From contig DEYP01000029.1 in NCBI GenBank assembly GCA_002364615.1, positions 51,820-115,819 of the forward strand: 64,000 nt of DNA. Reading direction: 5' to 3'. The notes under the pieces were generated by a model. That model had not been told where the DNA came from. It saw nothing but the letters and a program-made list of their open reading frames with translations, and did no database searches. The DNA comes from Arsukibacterium sp. UBA3155 (GTDB lineage: Bacteria; Pseudomonadota; Gammaproteobacteria; Enterobacterales; Alteromonadaceae). Of the stretch, positions 32,151-41,824 are shown piece after piece. The translations under genes and the position numbers were made by a program. Positions within the stretch are counted from its first letter, which is position 1. Each line of letters starts with the position of its first letter.

Positions 32151-35135
32151 ATGTCAACAAAATCCCTTGGCCAGTTGACTCTGGACATGATCCTGAAAAC
32201 CGGTAGTTATACCGAGCCGCTGGATAAAGCGACCCGGCAAACTAAAGCCCAGATGAAGGAAATTGAAAAGAGCTCGGCAGACACTACGCAGTTTATTCAG
32301 CGTTCGTTTGCCGCCTTGGGTTTGGGCGTATCGTTAAACGAGATCCGAAAGTACAGCGATAGCTGGACAGATTTAAATGGTAGGGTTCGTCTGGCTGTTG
32401 GCCCCATGGGTGACGCCAACAAGGTAATGGGTGAGTTAGAAGTTATTGCCCGGAAAACCTATTCATCATTGGAAGGATCAGCCGAAGGTTACTTACTGAA
32501 TGCCTCGGCGTTAACTGAACTTGGTTACAGCACTCAGCAGCAGCTGCAATTTACCAATGCGTTGGCTGCTGGCTTAGTGGCCAGTGGTGCCAAGCAAGAG
32601 CGCGCAATGGCCGTAACCAATGCGCTTAGTAAAGCCATTGCTGAGGGTGTGTTACGCGGTGACAACTGGAACACGGTATTCCAAACTGGTGGTGAAGTAG
32701 CAGACGCACTGGCTCGTGGTTTAGGCGTTAGCCGTATTGAATTAGACAAGCTTGCCCGTTCGGGTCAGTTAACCACTGATAAAGTGGTACCAGCTTTAAT
32801 TGGCCAGCTGGGAGATTTGCAAGCAAAAGCCGATAGTATGGCCACAACTGTGGGCGATGCGTTCCTGCAACTGGATAACGCTGCACTTCGTGTGTTCGGC
32901 ACCTTTGCTGAAGGTTCAAATGCAAGTGGACTGGTTGCTGCTTCAATTCTTGGCCTGGCTGACAATCTGGAAACAGTGATAGACATTGCAGCTATTGCTG
33001 CTGCTGTTATGGCCGGAAGGCTGGCTGGAGCAGCGACTGCCAATGCTATCCAGTTTGTTATTGCTACTCGTGAGGCGATGCGCTACCAGCTATCGCTTGC
33101 GGCTATGTCTGGCGTTAGTGCTAACACAGCAAAAAATCTGCTGTTCATGGATGCGGTTACCAAAAATCTTAACCGTTCGCTGGCATTCCTTGGTGGTCCG
33201 GTAGGTTTGCTTTTTGCAGCGGGTGCTGCCGCCTCATACTTCGCATTGACTAGCAAGGATGGTGCTGACGATGCTAACACCTTGCGACAAAACGTTGACT
33301 ACCTCAATGATTCGCTTGAAAAGTTAAACGTGGCTCAGGCTGGCCGTGGTTTAGTAGAAATTCAACCTCTTTTAAAATCCGCTCAGGATGATGCCAGAAC
33401 GCTGGGCGCCCGAGTTGAGTATCTGAACAAGCAGCTTAAAGAATTTCCAAGCAACCAACAGGCTCAGGAGTGGCGCGACGAATTAGCGGTAGTTAATGGC
33501 AAATGGTCAGATGCCAACGATCTGGTTACTCAGTATCGCAAGCAATTGCAGATTCTGCAGCAAATTGCTACCCAGGGTGATGGCAGTAATGGTGCGCCAC
33601 CATCTGCTGAGTTTGAAAAACAAGCCGCCGCCCTGGAAAAGCAGATATCACTTTTTGGTGCTAATACCGAAGCGGCGAAACTGCTTTATGAAATACAGAG
33701 TGGAAATCTTGCTGGAAAGGTTTCAGGAGATGAACAAAAGCGATTGCTCGCTTTAGCGCAGCAGTATGATCTGCTAAAAAGCAATGCTGACGCGGCCAAA
33801 AAATTAGCTGACGAGCAGAAAAAAGCAGCCGATACCGTCGCTGGATTTATTGAAAACGCCCGGGAAACTAGCCGCTTATTGCAGGCGCAGGTAGATGGCA
33901 CCGACGAATTGGGTCGCGCCCAGCAGGAATTAATTAAATTTGAGGCTAAGCTGGCCGAGATCCGCGGTAAAGATACCTTAACCGCAATTGAGCAAGAAAT
34001 GGTGGCGCAGGAAGAAGCCACCCGGGCCCAATTAGAAAAAAACGTAGCGCTGGAAGCAGAGGTAAAACAACGGCAGACCGCGCTAAGGCTTGCCGAATAC
34101 ACCGCAAACCTGCAGCTTGAGACCGGCAGCTACCAGGAGCAATACCAAATACAGCTAGGCCTGCTGGGTCTGAGCGAAAAGCAACGCCAAATTGAAAGCG
34201 AACGGCTGGAAATTAACCGCGATATCACCCGCCAAAAGCAAGATGCATTCCGTCAAATGCAGGATGGAGATATTGATCCTGCTGAATACGATGCACAGTT
34301 AGACGCACTAGACGAACATCTAACGATGCGGCTTGAGCTATTCGATGAATACTATGAACAGTTAGCCGAGCGTGAAGGTGATTGGACAGTTGGCGCTATC
34401 ACTGCCATGCAAGACTATATCGACAATGCCAAAGACATCGCTGGACAGACAGAAGAAATATTCGGCATGCTGTTTAGTGGTTTAGAAGACTCAGTACTCG
34501 AGTTCGTAAAAACCGGTGAATTTAGTATGCGCGATTTAATGTCTGCCATAGCTGAAGACGTTATACGTATGCTAATTCGCATCGGTATTCAAAAGGCTGC
34601 CAACTATGCAATGGACAAGCTGTTTGGTGCAGCTGCAGCGACAGGTTATGTCGCCTCTATTACTGGCCAGGCTACGGCACAGAACTTTATGGCTGGTTTA
34701 AATGCCTTTACCTCAACTGCGGCAATACCAATTGTTGGCCCGGCATTAGCGCCAGGCGCTATGGCTGCGGCCTTGGCTATCAGTTCCCCATTGGCAGTGG
34801 GTGCAATTACTGCAGCTTCAAGCAGCTTGGCGGGTATGGCTCACAACGGTTTAGATTACATACCAAACGAAGGTACCTGGTTGCTGGATAAAGGCGAGCG
34901 GGTATTAAGCCCGCGCCAGAATGAAGACTTAACCCGGTTCCTTTCAGCGGTGGATCAAGATAGTGGCCGCGCCGGTACTGGTGGCATGAACCCAGCCAGC
35001 GGCAAGGTAGAGCTGCAGTTTAACTTTGCCGGCCTACAGAACGAGCAACTAATGGAAATGCTAATGGAAAACCGTGGCGCCATAGCCGGTATGGTAAGTG
35101 GTGCATTTGAGGATCAGGGCATTCGCCTTGCTTAA
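32151..35135 (+). CDS. Tape measure protein
   Basis: The 994-residue protein has the tape-measure N-terminal domain (LGQLTLDMILKTGSYTEPLDKATRQ, then NALSKAIAEGVLRGDNWNTVFQ), a hydrophobic central part (about 280-370) and long coiled coils (about 440-700). The C-terminus has another hydrophobic region (about 820-900). It sets tail length and leaves the tail to help DNA entry. The size implies a long tail of about 150 nm by the usual residue-to-length rule. Confidence 0.95.
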   Translation: MSTKSLGQLTLDMILKTGSYTEPLDKATRQTKAQMKEIEKSSADTTQFIQRSFAALGLGVSLNEIRKYSDSWTDLNGRVRLAVGPMGDANKVMGELEVIARKTYSSLEGSAEGYLLNASALTELGYSTQQQLQFTNALAAGLVASGAKQERAMAVTNALSKAIAEGVLRGDNWNTVFQTGGEVADALARGLGVSRIELDKLARSGQLTTDKVVPALIGQLGDLQAKADSMATTVGDAFLQLDNAALRVFGTFAEGSNASGLVAASILGLADNLETVIDIAAIAAAVMAGRLAGAATANAIQFVIATREAMRYQLSLAAMSGVSANTAKNLLFMDAVTKNLNRSLAFLGGPVGLLFAAGAAASYFALTSKDGADDANTLRQNVDYLNDSLEKLNVAQAGRGLVEIQPLLKSAQDDARTLGARVEYLNKQLKEFPSNQQAQEWRDELAVVNGKWSDANDLVTQYRKQLQILQQIATQGDGSNGAPPSAEFEKQAAALEKQISLFGANTEAAKLLYEIQSGNLAGKVSGDEQKRLLALAQQYDLLKSNADAAKKLADEQKKAADTVAGFIENARETSRLLQAQVDGTDELGRAQQELIKFEAKLAEIRGKDTLTAIEQEMVAQEEATRAQLEKNVALEAEVKQRQTALRLAEYTANLQLETGSYQEQYQIQLGLLGLSEKQRQIESERLEINRDITRQKQDAFRQMQDGDIDPAEYDAQLDALDEHLTMRLELFDEYYEQLAEREGDWTVGAITAMQDYIDNAKDIAGQTEEIFGMLFSGLEDSVLEFVKTGEFSMRDLMSAIAEDVIRMLIRIGIQKAANYAMDKLFGAAAATGYVASITGQATAQNFMAGLNAFTSTAAIPIVGPALAPGAMAAALAISSPLAVGAITAASSSLAGMAHNGLDYIPNEGTWLLDKGERVLSPRQNEDLTRFLSAVDQDSGRAGTGGMNPASGKVELQFNFAGLQNEQLMEMLMENRGAIAGMVSGAFEDQGIRLA

Positions 35136-35226
35136 CTGTTAATTTGCACAGTTATTGAAAACCTTCAGTCAATGAGTTACGTTTAAACGCTATTTAAATG
35201 GATTTAACCCATTAATCGTTTTTGGA

Positions 35227-35254
35227 TTGCTTAATAAGTGCGAACACTTATAAT
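35227..35254 (+). promoter_or_regulatory. Promoter of the HEPN module with operator-like palindrome
   Basis: TTGCTT (35227-35232) and TATAAT (35249-35254) are 16 bases apart. ATAAGTG-CGAA-CACTTAT (35234-35251) is a perfect 7-bp inverted repeat that covers the spacer and most of the -10 element. Binding by a regulator would block transcription of the two downstream genes. The surrounding 163 bp are AT-rich. Confidence 0.6.
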
Positions 35255-35298
35255 TCGCCTGATTTAATCTTCTGAAATAGTTTAAGGACATTGCCTTA

Positions 35299-36099
35299 AT
35301 GGTTGCGTTAGTACCAAAGACTAAATACGCAGAGCTAATAGACGAACTGTCAAGAGTTGAGCGCTTGCCCAGAGTGCAGGCTTTATCTCGGTTGGCTTTC
35401 TTGGAAAGGCGCATAGATACCGAAATTGGAAAACAGAATATTGCTGCTGGAGAGCGCCTTTTGTTAAAGGCGAAACTTGCGGCGTTTAGAGGTAACGCTG
35501 ACCAGGTAAAAAGTTATTCTCAAGGAATATGCTCTTTTTTTGGAAGCGAGGGTCGTTGGGATCAATTTAACAATTTCATAATGTTGGGTTTTGTTAAAGA
35601 TGCCTACGAACTAGTTTGTGAAATGCCAGTTGAGGGGTCTGAGCTATCCACAGCAACATGGCTTTGCGTTTCGCACGCTCTTGCTGGTAACACAGCGAAA
35701 GTCGATGAGTGTGTCAATTACATTGAGCGTGCATATCCAAAGCGTGAGGCAAATCAGCGTGCTCAGCGAGAAATGATATATACAGCACAAAAGCTTTCTG
35801 AATTCTTAACAACGATTGATCAGCATGTAGATGTAAACGCTGCTATTCAAGCTGCCATTTCAGTTTCTGTTCCATCTACTATGCTTTCATTGCCTGGTGT
35901 TGCGTACAAGAGCTCTTCAATTGAGAGCTGCACTGAAGGTGGCCTGTTAATTGATATTGAGCTTACGCCAGATAACGAAAGCGCTGACGAACTTGCACAA
36001 ATCAGTATTAATTTTTCGCGGAAGTTACAAGAACTGTTACCCGCAGAGGTTTCAGAAGAATTGTTAATTTGCCTACATTTTAACGACGAATCTGTTTGA
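35299..36099 (+). CDS. Unknown partner protein of the HEPN module
   Basis: The 266-residue protein has a helical N-terminal two-thirds with repeat-like helices (residues about 50-170, resembling TPR-type packing) and a C-terminal alpha/beta domain (about 205-266) ending CLHFNDESV. The family is not recognised. The HEPN gene follows with its ATG 2 nt after the stop, so both come from one transcript. It could be the antitoxin or sensor half of a toxin-like pair. Composition is AT-rich relative to tail genes. Confidence 0.65.
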   Translation: MVALVPKTKYAELIDELSRVERLPRVQALSRLAFLERRIDTEIGKQNIAAGERLLLKAKLAAFRGNADQVKSYSQGICSFFGSEGRWDQFNNFIMLGFVKDAYELVCEMPVEGSELSTATWLCVSHALAGNTAKVDECVNYIERAYPKREANQRAQREMIYTAQKLSEFLTTIDQHVDVNAAIQAAISVSVPSTMLSLPGVAYKSSSIESCTEGGLLIDIELTPDNESADELAQISINFSRKLQELLPAEVSEELLICLHFNDESV

Positions 36100-36101
36100 T
36101 T

Positions 36102-36482
36102 ATGGAATCAGTTAAATTCCTAGATTCAGCGAAAGATATTTTAGCATCATTCAACGATGAGGTATCTAGGCGTAATTGTGTTAGCCGGGCTTACTATGGT
36201 GCATATCACACGTGTCTGGCAGCGTGCTCTAATCTAGGCCTTGAATTACCAGCTATCAATTCAGGTTCTCATTTACGGTTAATTACTGCGCTCAAAGATA
36301 ACAGCGAAACGTACTATATTGGATCGGATCTCGCGGAACTTAAAAAATATCGAACAAAAGCAGACTACCACTTGAAAGCTAATATTAGTCGGCGTGATGC
36401 TCAAATAGTTATAAGTAGAGCAGAGGCGTTAATAGCCGATGTTCATAGACTCTTTGATAGTGATGCAGAAACATGTGATTAA
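36102..36482 (+). CDS. HEPN-domain protein
   Basis: The 126-residue protein has the HEPN pattern: helical throughout, with SRAYYGAYHTCL near residues 28-39 and a later KYRTKADYHL. Arg29-x6-His36 fits the R-x4-6-H ribonuclease motif of active HEPN toxins. The ATG at 36102 is chosen over the upstream TTG because it follows the partner stop directly. HEPN proteins act as RNases in toxin-antitoxin and abortive-infection systems; that role here is inferred. Confidence 0.75.
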   Translation: MESVKFLDSAKDILASFNDEVSRRNCVSRAYYGAYHTCLAACSNLGLELPAINSGSHLRLITALKDNSETYYIGSDLAELKKYRTKADYHLKANISRRDAQIVISRAEALIADVHRLFDSDAETCD

Positions 36483-36518
36483 CCAGTAAGCCTGCGCAAG
36501 CGGGTTCTTCAATACCAC

Positions 36519-36541
36519 AAACCCACTTCGGTGGGTTTTTT
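36519..36541 (+). terminator. Terminator of the HEPN module
   Basis: AAACCCAC-TTCG-GTGGGTTT hairpin followed by T residues, separating the module from the tail-tip genes. Confidence 0.85.
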
Positions 36542-36562
36542 GTTGCCTGAATTCGGGGAATT

Positions 36563-37168
36563 ATGAGCCAACTACCAGCAGTATTTAAAGTGCAAGAGGC
36601 CCGGTTCGCCAGCATCGATGCCAACATAAGCACCGAAAGCAAAACCTATATTGAGCACGTTCGCGCGATCCCAGGGCACAAGTGGGAAATAACGCTGATC
36701 AGCACCCCGCTAAATGCTAATGACTTGAGCCGTGCCTTTGGCTGGGCCTGCAGCTTAAAGGGCCGGTTCACTGCCTTTACTGCAGTAATACCCCGTTACA
36801 GTGATACCAAAGGTGTTGGCTCTGGTTCACCAGTTGTTCGCACAGCAACCACCCAGGGCGCCACTGCAGTACCAATGGAAGGGTTCAGCGGCCCGGTTAA
36901 TGGTCAGCTGCTGGCCGGCGACTTTATTAAGTTTGCTAACCATAGCAAGGTGTACATTGTAACCGAGGATGCCAACAGCAACGTAAATGGTCAGGTCACG
37001 GTAAACATCCACCCGCAGTTAATGAAAGCCGTACCGCTTAACACCGCTATGGTTATCCGCGATGTGCCGTTTTTATTGCGCAAGGTACGTGATGCGCAGG
37101 AATTTAAAGTCGACGGCCGCGACGGCTGTATTGCCAAGTTAGAACTCGATTGCCGCGAGGCGCTATAA
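36563..37168 (+). CDS. Tail tip-associated protein (201 aa)
   Basis: The beta-rich protein (MSQLPAVFKVQEARFASIDA at the start) lies immediately before a DUF2163-like gene and the J-like gene. Position and strand content suggest a distal tail or minor tail protein like lambda M/L. The family name is uncertain. It resumes the tail operon after the HEPN insertion. Confidence 0.65.
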   Translation: MSQLPAVFKVQEARFASIDANISTESKTYIEHVRAIPGHKWEITLISTPLNANDLSRAFGWACSLKGRFTAFTAVIPRYSDTKGVGSGSPVVRTATTQGATAVPMEGFSGPVNGQLLAGDFIKFANHSKVYIVTEDANSNVNGQVTVNIHPQLMKAVPLNTAMVIRDVPFLLRKVRDAQEFKVDGRDGCIAKLELDCREAL

Positions 37169-37172
37169 GTAA

Positions 37173-37730
37173 ATGATAACCCTAACGCCACAAGTCGCTG
37201 CTGCAGTAGCCGGCGAGCATAACTATTGCCATTTAATCCGGATGGAGCTGGCAAACAACACCGTGCTGCGCTTTACCGAGGCCGGTTTTGACATTGACTG
37301 GAACGGTGAAACGTTCGGTGCCAATGGCCTGTTGCTGGGTGTAGATGCGCCCAGCTTTAACACTGAGCTGCGCATAGGCGAAATAGGCCTTAGCTTTACG
37401 GCCGCTGATCAAAGCATAGTTGCCCTGATGCTCAACGTGCCACAAATTAATCGAGTGGTATATATCTACCGCGCCTACTTAACACCATTTGGCCAGGTAA
37501 TACCCGATCCCATACTGCTGCATTCCTGGGTAATTAATGCTGATCCAGACGTAACCGACGACACCGACAGCGCCACCTGTACTGTTCGCATGGCCAGTGA
37601 ATGGGCAGACTTTGAAGCACCCCGCGGCCGCCGCACTACCCAGAACAGCCAGGCCCGTTATTTTCCGCAAGACAAAGGGTTGGAGTTCGCCACCCAGGTT
37701 AAAAAAGACATTAAGTGGGGCGGCGCATGA
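37173..37730 (+). CDS. DUF2163-like minor tail protein
   Basis: The 185-residue protein has CHLIRMELANNTVLRFTEAG, LRIGEIGLSFTAADQSIVAL and a C-terminal RGRRTTQNSQARYFPQDKG, matching phage DUF2163/BR0599-type tail proteins near the tip. In lambda terms it takes the L role. Its stop overlaps the J-like start as ATGA. Confidence 0.75.
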   Translation: MITLTPQVAAAVAGEHNYCHLIRMELANNTVLRFTEAGFDIDWNGETFGANGLLLGVDAPSFNTELRIGEIGLSFTAADQSIVALMLNVPQINRVVYIYRAYLTPFGQVIPDPILLHSWVINADPDVTDDTDSATCTVRMASEWADFEAPRGRRTTQNSQARYFPQDKGLEFATQVKKDIKWGGA

Positions 37731-40700
37731 TCCTTAAGGTATTCAAAAAAGCATTTAAGTTTATAACAGCGCCATTACGTAAAGTGTTGGGCTGGTTATT
37801 CAAAATACCAGACCCACAAGATCCGGCCGCAGTATTAGTTGAAAAGCAGGGCAGCGATCACCCCATTCCGGTAATTTACGGCACGCGTAAAATAGGCGTT
37901 ATTAAAGTACATAAGTACGTCACTGACTTAAGCGGTGGCGCTGATAACGAACTGCTGCATTTAATATGCGTGCTGTGTGAAGGCGAAATAGACGCCATTG
38001 AGGAGGTGTTCTTCGATGGTAAAAGCGAAAACGATCCCCAGTGGCGCAAAGACAAGAACAACCCGGCGAGCCCTAAGTGGTTTACTGTTCACCGCTATTT
38101 GGGTGCTGCAAATCAAGCGGTATCCTTTCCGGCCGTTTCTGCAATACCTAATTGGGGGTTTGACCACAAGCTAAGTGGCCTGGCCTACTTATACGTTGTG
38201 CTGCAAATGGACAAAGACCAAAGCATCTGGCGCGGCGAACCTGAAATTACTGCCCGGGTGCGGGGCCGCAAAATTTACGACCCACGTTCAAACACCACAG
38301 AATACAGCGAGAACCCTGCTATTCAGCTGCTGGATTATCTGCAAAATACTGTTTACGGTAAGGCCATTGGTGCTGGCCGCTTAGTGTTACCCAGCTTTAT
38401 TGCTGCGGCTAACTTGGCTGATGAAACTGTAAACAGCACTGTAATTCAGAATGGCACGCCAACGGCCTATAGCCACAAGCGCTTTAGCAGCAATACGTAT
38501 GTAGATACGGGTACTTCAGTATTTAACAACGTTCAGCAAATGCTGTCGTCAATGCGTGGCAGCCTGCCAATTGGCAGCGGTTCTCTGCGCCTGCAAATTG
38601 AAACCGAAGCCAGCCCGGTGTTTTACTTTAGCCATGGCCGCAGCGAGCAACTTAACCATGCCACCATAACCGGAAAGATTAAAAGCAACGGCGGCGGCAA
38701 GAAAGACCGGTTTAACCGGGTAGTGGTGCGATTCCCGAATGCTGCGCTTGATTTCGAACGCGACGAAGTATTCTATCCGGACAGCGAGGATCCGCTTTTT
38801 GCTGAATGGTTGGCCGAAGATAACGGCGTATTGCTTGAACAAAATTTCGAGTTCAACACCATTACCAACAAAGCCGAAGCGCTGCAAATGGCACGGATCA
38901 TAGCCATGCGTAGCCGATTTCAGCTGCAGTGCGGTTTTGTTGCCAGCCCGGCTGCTATTGTGGTTGAGCCCGGCGACGTAGTAGGCATAACCGACGATAC
39001 CCGGGGCTGGGACGCTAAACCATTCAGGGTAGAGCAGGTAAAATTAAAAGACGATGGCGATGTAGAGCTGGAGTTTATTGAACACCAGAACGCCATTTAT
39101 CCATGGAACGGTACCACCTATGAAGAACGCATTGGCGGCACTAACCTGGGCGACCCAACCAACATACCCGCGCCAACCGGTTTAAGCATTGCGCCGGATC
39201 TAACATTAACCAGCGGCGGCCGGTTAACCTGGTCAATGGCTAACAATGCCTTTGTGCGCCGTTTCCGGGTAAAAATATCAAACGCAGAGGGCGAGTTTTT
39301 TAGCGAAGAAACTATCGCCCGGGCAATGGTGCTGCCGCTGCTCGATGCCGGCGAATACACCATATCGGTATTTGCGCTAAGCACCCTTAATACATTATCG
39401 CCACCGGCAGTTATTGCTTTTAACTTAGTGCAGCCGCAACCGCCAACTGACATACAGTTCACCCTGGGCAACTTTGAAATTGAAGCCCGCCCGGTGCTGG
39501 CCGGCGCCGGCCTGGGTACCCAGTTCGAGTTTGCTATTGGTGATACCACTACAGTTCGCGGCCGTGGTATTAGTCTTATATTCACCGGGTTGGCACACAG
39601 CACTGAATACATCATATTTGCCCGAACAGTTAATGCGCTTGGCATATCAGCATGGATAAGCCGAACAGTAAGCACCACAGCCAATGGCGCCAATATTGTC
39701 GATCTTATCGGTGAAGATGTAGGCGCATCAATATTTGATGATGTTGTAACCGCCGTAAACAGCAACCTGCAGCAGACGGTTGAAGATGCATTAATTGACG
39801 TTCCGACCGATGTAGAAGTGCAGCAGCTTATCAACGACAGCATTGCTACCGTTAACGCCGCCGATACCGAAGATCCACGGGTGCAGGTGCTTTACGATGT
39901 CATGGCCGTTATTGGTGAGCAGGAAAACCGGGCTGAAATAAAGCGCACCGACTTTTTAATTGCGCAAGAGAACCAGGTAAGGGCCGCTGCAATAACCGAG
40001 CTAAGCGCCGCAGATACCGCCATACTGCAGCAGGTGCAACAGGTAACTACTGACTTGCAAGGCAACAGTGATGCATTAGCGTTGCTGCAGGGCGTTGTTA
40101 CTAACCCTGTTACCGGCCTTAGCGCATCGTTTAGCCTGGCGCAACAGGCGAAAACTACTGCCGATGGTAATAGCAGCAGCATTAGCCAGATACAAAATGA
40201 TGTTAGTGATCTGGATTTAGGCTTAACTGCTAACGCTAACTTTATACAGCAAGTTGATATTAAAGCCGCTGCCGCTCAGCAAGCCGCTGACAGTGCGCAG
40301 TCAACTGCGAACAGTGCAGTATCATCCGTTAACAGCCTGACGGCCACAGTCAACAATGCCACCACTGGCTTAAGTGCGACTAACCAGTTGGCGCAGCAGG
40401 CCAAAACCACAGCTGATGGCGCAGTATCATCTGTTAACAGTCTAACGGCCACAGTTAACAATGCTACCACTGGTTTAAGTGCCACTAACCAGCTGGCGCA
40501 ACAGGCCAAAACCACAGCTGATGGTGCAACATCATCAGTAAACAGCCTGACTGCCACGGTTAACAATGCTACCACTGGTTTAAGTGCGACTAACCAGCTG
40601 GCGCAGCAGGCTAAAACCACAGCTGATGGCGCAACATCATCAGTAAACAGCCTGACTGCTACGGTTAACAATGCTACCACCGGCTTAAGTGCCACTAACA

Positions 40701-41824
40701 CCCTTGCGCAGCAAGCCAAAAGTACTGCCGATGGCGCCGTATCATCGTTAACAACGCTGCAATCGACAGTTAGCGGTATTGATGATGAACTGGGCAGCGC
40801 CCAGCTATCACTGCAGGCCACCATAAACGAACTTGGTGAAGTTAGCGCCCGGGCTTTTTTTGGGGTTACCAGCGTAGCCGGCGGCGTTGCCCGGGTAAAC
40901 GGCATTGTTATAGATGGCGCTACCAATACCCTGGAGTTCAGGGCCGACACCATGCGGCTAACCAACACCGCTGGCGTAGTGCAAATGTATTACGACACCG
41001 GCACGGCGCGCTGGGTATACAACGGTGATTTAATTGCGGCCAACTTTAAAACGGCCAATAGCGGTTACCGGGCCGAAATGGGCACCGGCACTTACCCGTT
41101 TTGGTACGGTACCGGCACCAAGAACCTGACCAATGCGCTGTTTGCGGTAGACACTGCCGGCAACGTTACTATGCAAAATGCTCAGTTTAACGGCGGCACT
41201 ATCCGTATGATTGGCGCCACTGCAATGAGCATTGAAAGCCAAACGCCTTTTGGTCCGCACAACTTGCTGGAGTGGAAAGGTAAAAAGGTTAACGGCGTTA
41301 ACTGGGATACCGGCACTAACCAGCCAATTCTGAGCGGCCTGTTAAAAGGCAATGCCAGCTACTACTACAGCGCAAATGATGAAGTATATTTTGCCGGCTC
41401 AATTCTGGCCGGCACGCTTCGCAATGCGCAGCAGTCTACGCAGCTTGCCTCAAGCGCTGATGTTGAAACCGGTTTTTATACCAGCAACGGAGGTACCATA
41501 ACCATTAAATGCAGCTTTAGCGCCAGTAAAGGGCAATCCGGCGCGGGTTCCTGCCCGGTTAGTTCTAACCCAACCGGCACAATGTATTTAGACCGCTGGA
41601 ATGGCAGCGCCTGGCAACAGGTTGCATCCCAGGCAATGGTGGGCGTTTATCAATGCTCTGCTGAATCCGGAGAATACATTGCCAGCTGGCTGTTAAATGG
41701 CAGCTTTACCTATACCGATAACCTGCTTACTACAGCTAACCGCCGTTACCGCTTGCGGGTAACACATAACACGCCAGTGCTGCCAAACGGCTCGCAAAAT
41801 TTAAGTTTAATAAGTGAGGAATAA
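37727..41824 (+). CDS. J-like tail tip attachment protein
   Basis: The 1365-residue protein has lambda J features: an N-terminal SDHPIPVIYGTRKIGVIKVH hub region (about 45-70), a central tip domain, fibronectin-like domains (about 480-640), then a long coiled region and a C-terminal receptor-facing domain. Four near-identical 35-residue repeats (SSVNSLTATVNNATTGLSAT and following) lie at about residues 866-1005. The ATG at 37727 overlaps the previous stop. It decides host attachment with the fibre protein that follows. Confidence 0.9.
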   Translation: MILKVFKKAFKFITAPLRKVLGWLFKIPDPQDPAAVLVEKQGSDHPIPVIYGTRKIGVIKVHKYVTDLSGGADNELLHLICVLCEGEIDAIEEVFFDGKSENDPQWRKDKNNPASPKWFTVHRYLGAANQAVSFPAVSAIPNWGFDHKLSGLAYLYVVLQMDKDQSIWRGEPEITARVRGRKIYDPRSNTTEYSENPAIQLLDYLQNTVYGKAIGAGRLVLPSFIAAANLADETVNSTVIQNGTPTAYSHKRFSSNTYVDTGTSVFNNVQQMLSSMRGSLPIGSGSLRLQIETEASPVFYFSHGRSEQLNHATITGKIKSNGGGKKDRFNRVVVRFPNAALDFERDEVFYPDSEDPLFAEWLAEDNGVLLEQNFEFNTITNKAEALQMARIIAMRSRFQLQCGFVASPAAIVVEPGDVVGITDDTRGWDAKPFRVEQVKLKDDGDVELEFIEHQNAIYPWNGTTYEERIGGTNLGDPTNIPAPTGLSIAPDLTLTSGGRLTWSMANNAFVRRFRVKISNAEGEFFSEETIARAMVLPLLDAGEYTISVFALSTLNTLSPPAVIAFNLVQPQPPTDIQFTLGNFEIEARPVLAGAGLGTQFEFAIGDTTTVRGRGISLIFTGLAHSTEYIIFARTVNALGISAWISRTVSTTANGANIVDLIGEDVGASIFDDVVTAVNSNLQQTVEDALIDVPTDVEVQQLINDSIATVNAADTEDPRVQVLYDVMAVIGEQENRAEIKRTDFLIAQENQVRAAAITELSAADTAILQQVQQVTTDLQGNSDALALLQGVVTNPVTGLSASFSLAQQAKTTADGNSSSISQIQNDVSDLDLGLTANANFIQQVDIKAAAAQQAADSAQSTANSAVSSVNSLTATVNNATTGLSATNQLAQQAKTTADGAVSSVNSLTATVNNATTGLSATNQLAQQAKTTADGATSSVNSLTATVNNATTGLSATNQLAQQAKTTADGATSSVNSLTATVNNATTGLSATNTLAQQAKSTADGAVSSLTTLQSTVSGIDDELGSAQLSLQATINELGEVSARAFFGVTSVAGGVARVNGIVIDGATNTLEFRADTMRLTNTAGVVQMYYDTGTARWVYNGDLIAANFKTANSGYRAEMGTGTYPFWYGTGTKNLTNALFAVDTAGNVTMQNAQFNGGTIRMIGATAMSIESQTPFGPHNLLEWKGKKVNGVNWDTGTNQPILSGLLKGNASYYYSANDEVYFAGSILAGTLRNAQQSTQLASSADVETGFYTSNGGTITIKCSFSASKGQSGAGSCPVSSNPTGTMYLDRWNGSAWQQVASQAMVGVYQCSAESGEYIASWLLNGSFTYTDNLLTTANRRYRLRVTHNTPVLPNGSQNLSLISEE
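40321..40740 (+). repeat. Four 105-bp tandem repeats in the J-like gene
   Basis: Units begin at 40321, 40426, 40531 and 40636 and keep the frame (35 codons each). Units three and four are nearly identical. A degenerate copy lies near 40070-40170. Slippage could change coiled-coil length without breaking the protein. Confidence 0.85.

Noticed and set aside
40321-40740. Regular repeats considered as a CRISPR array
   Set aside because: Units are 105 bp, contiguous and in frame with a coding sequence, with no unique spacers and no cas genes.
40276-40968. 230-codon minus-strand open frame
   Set aside because: It is a shadow of the repeats in the J-like gene and repeats with the same period.
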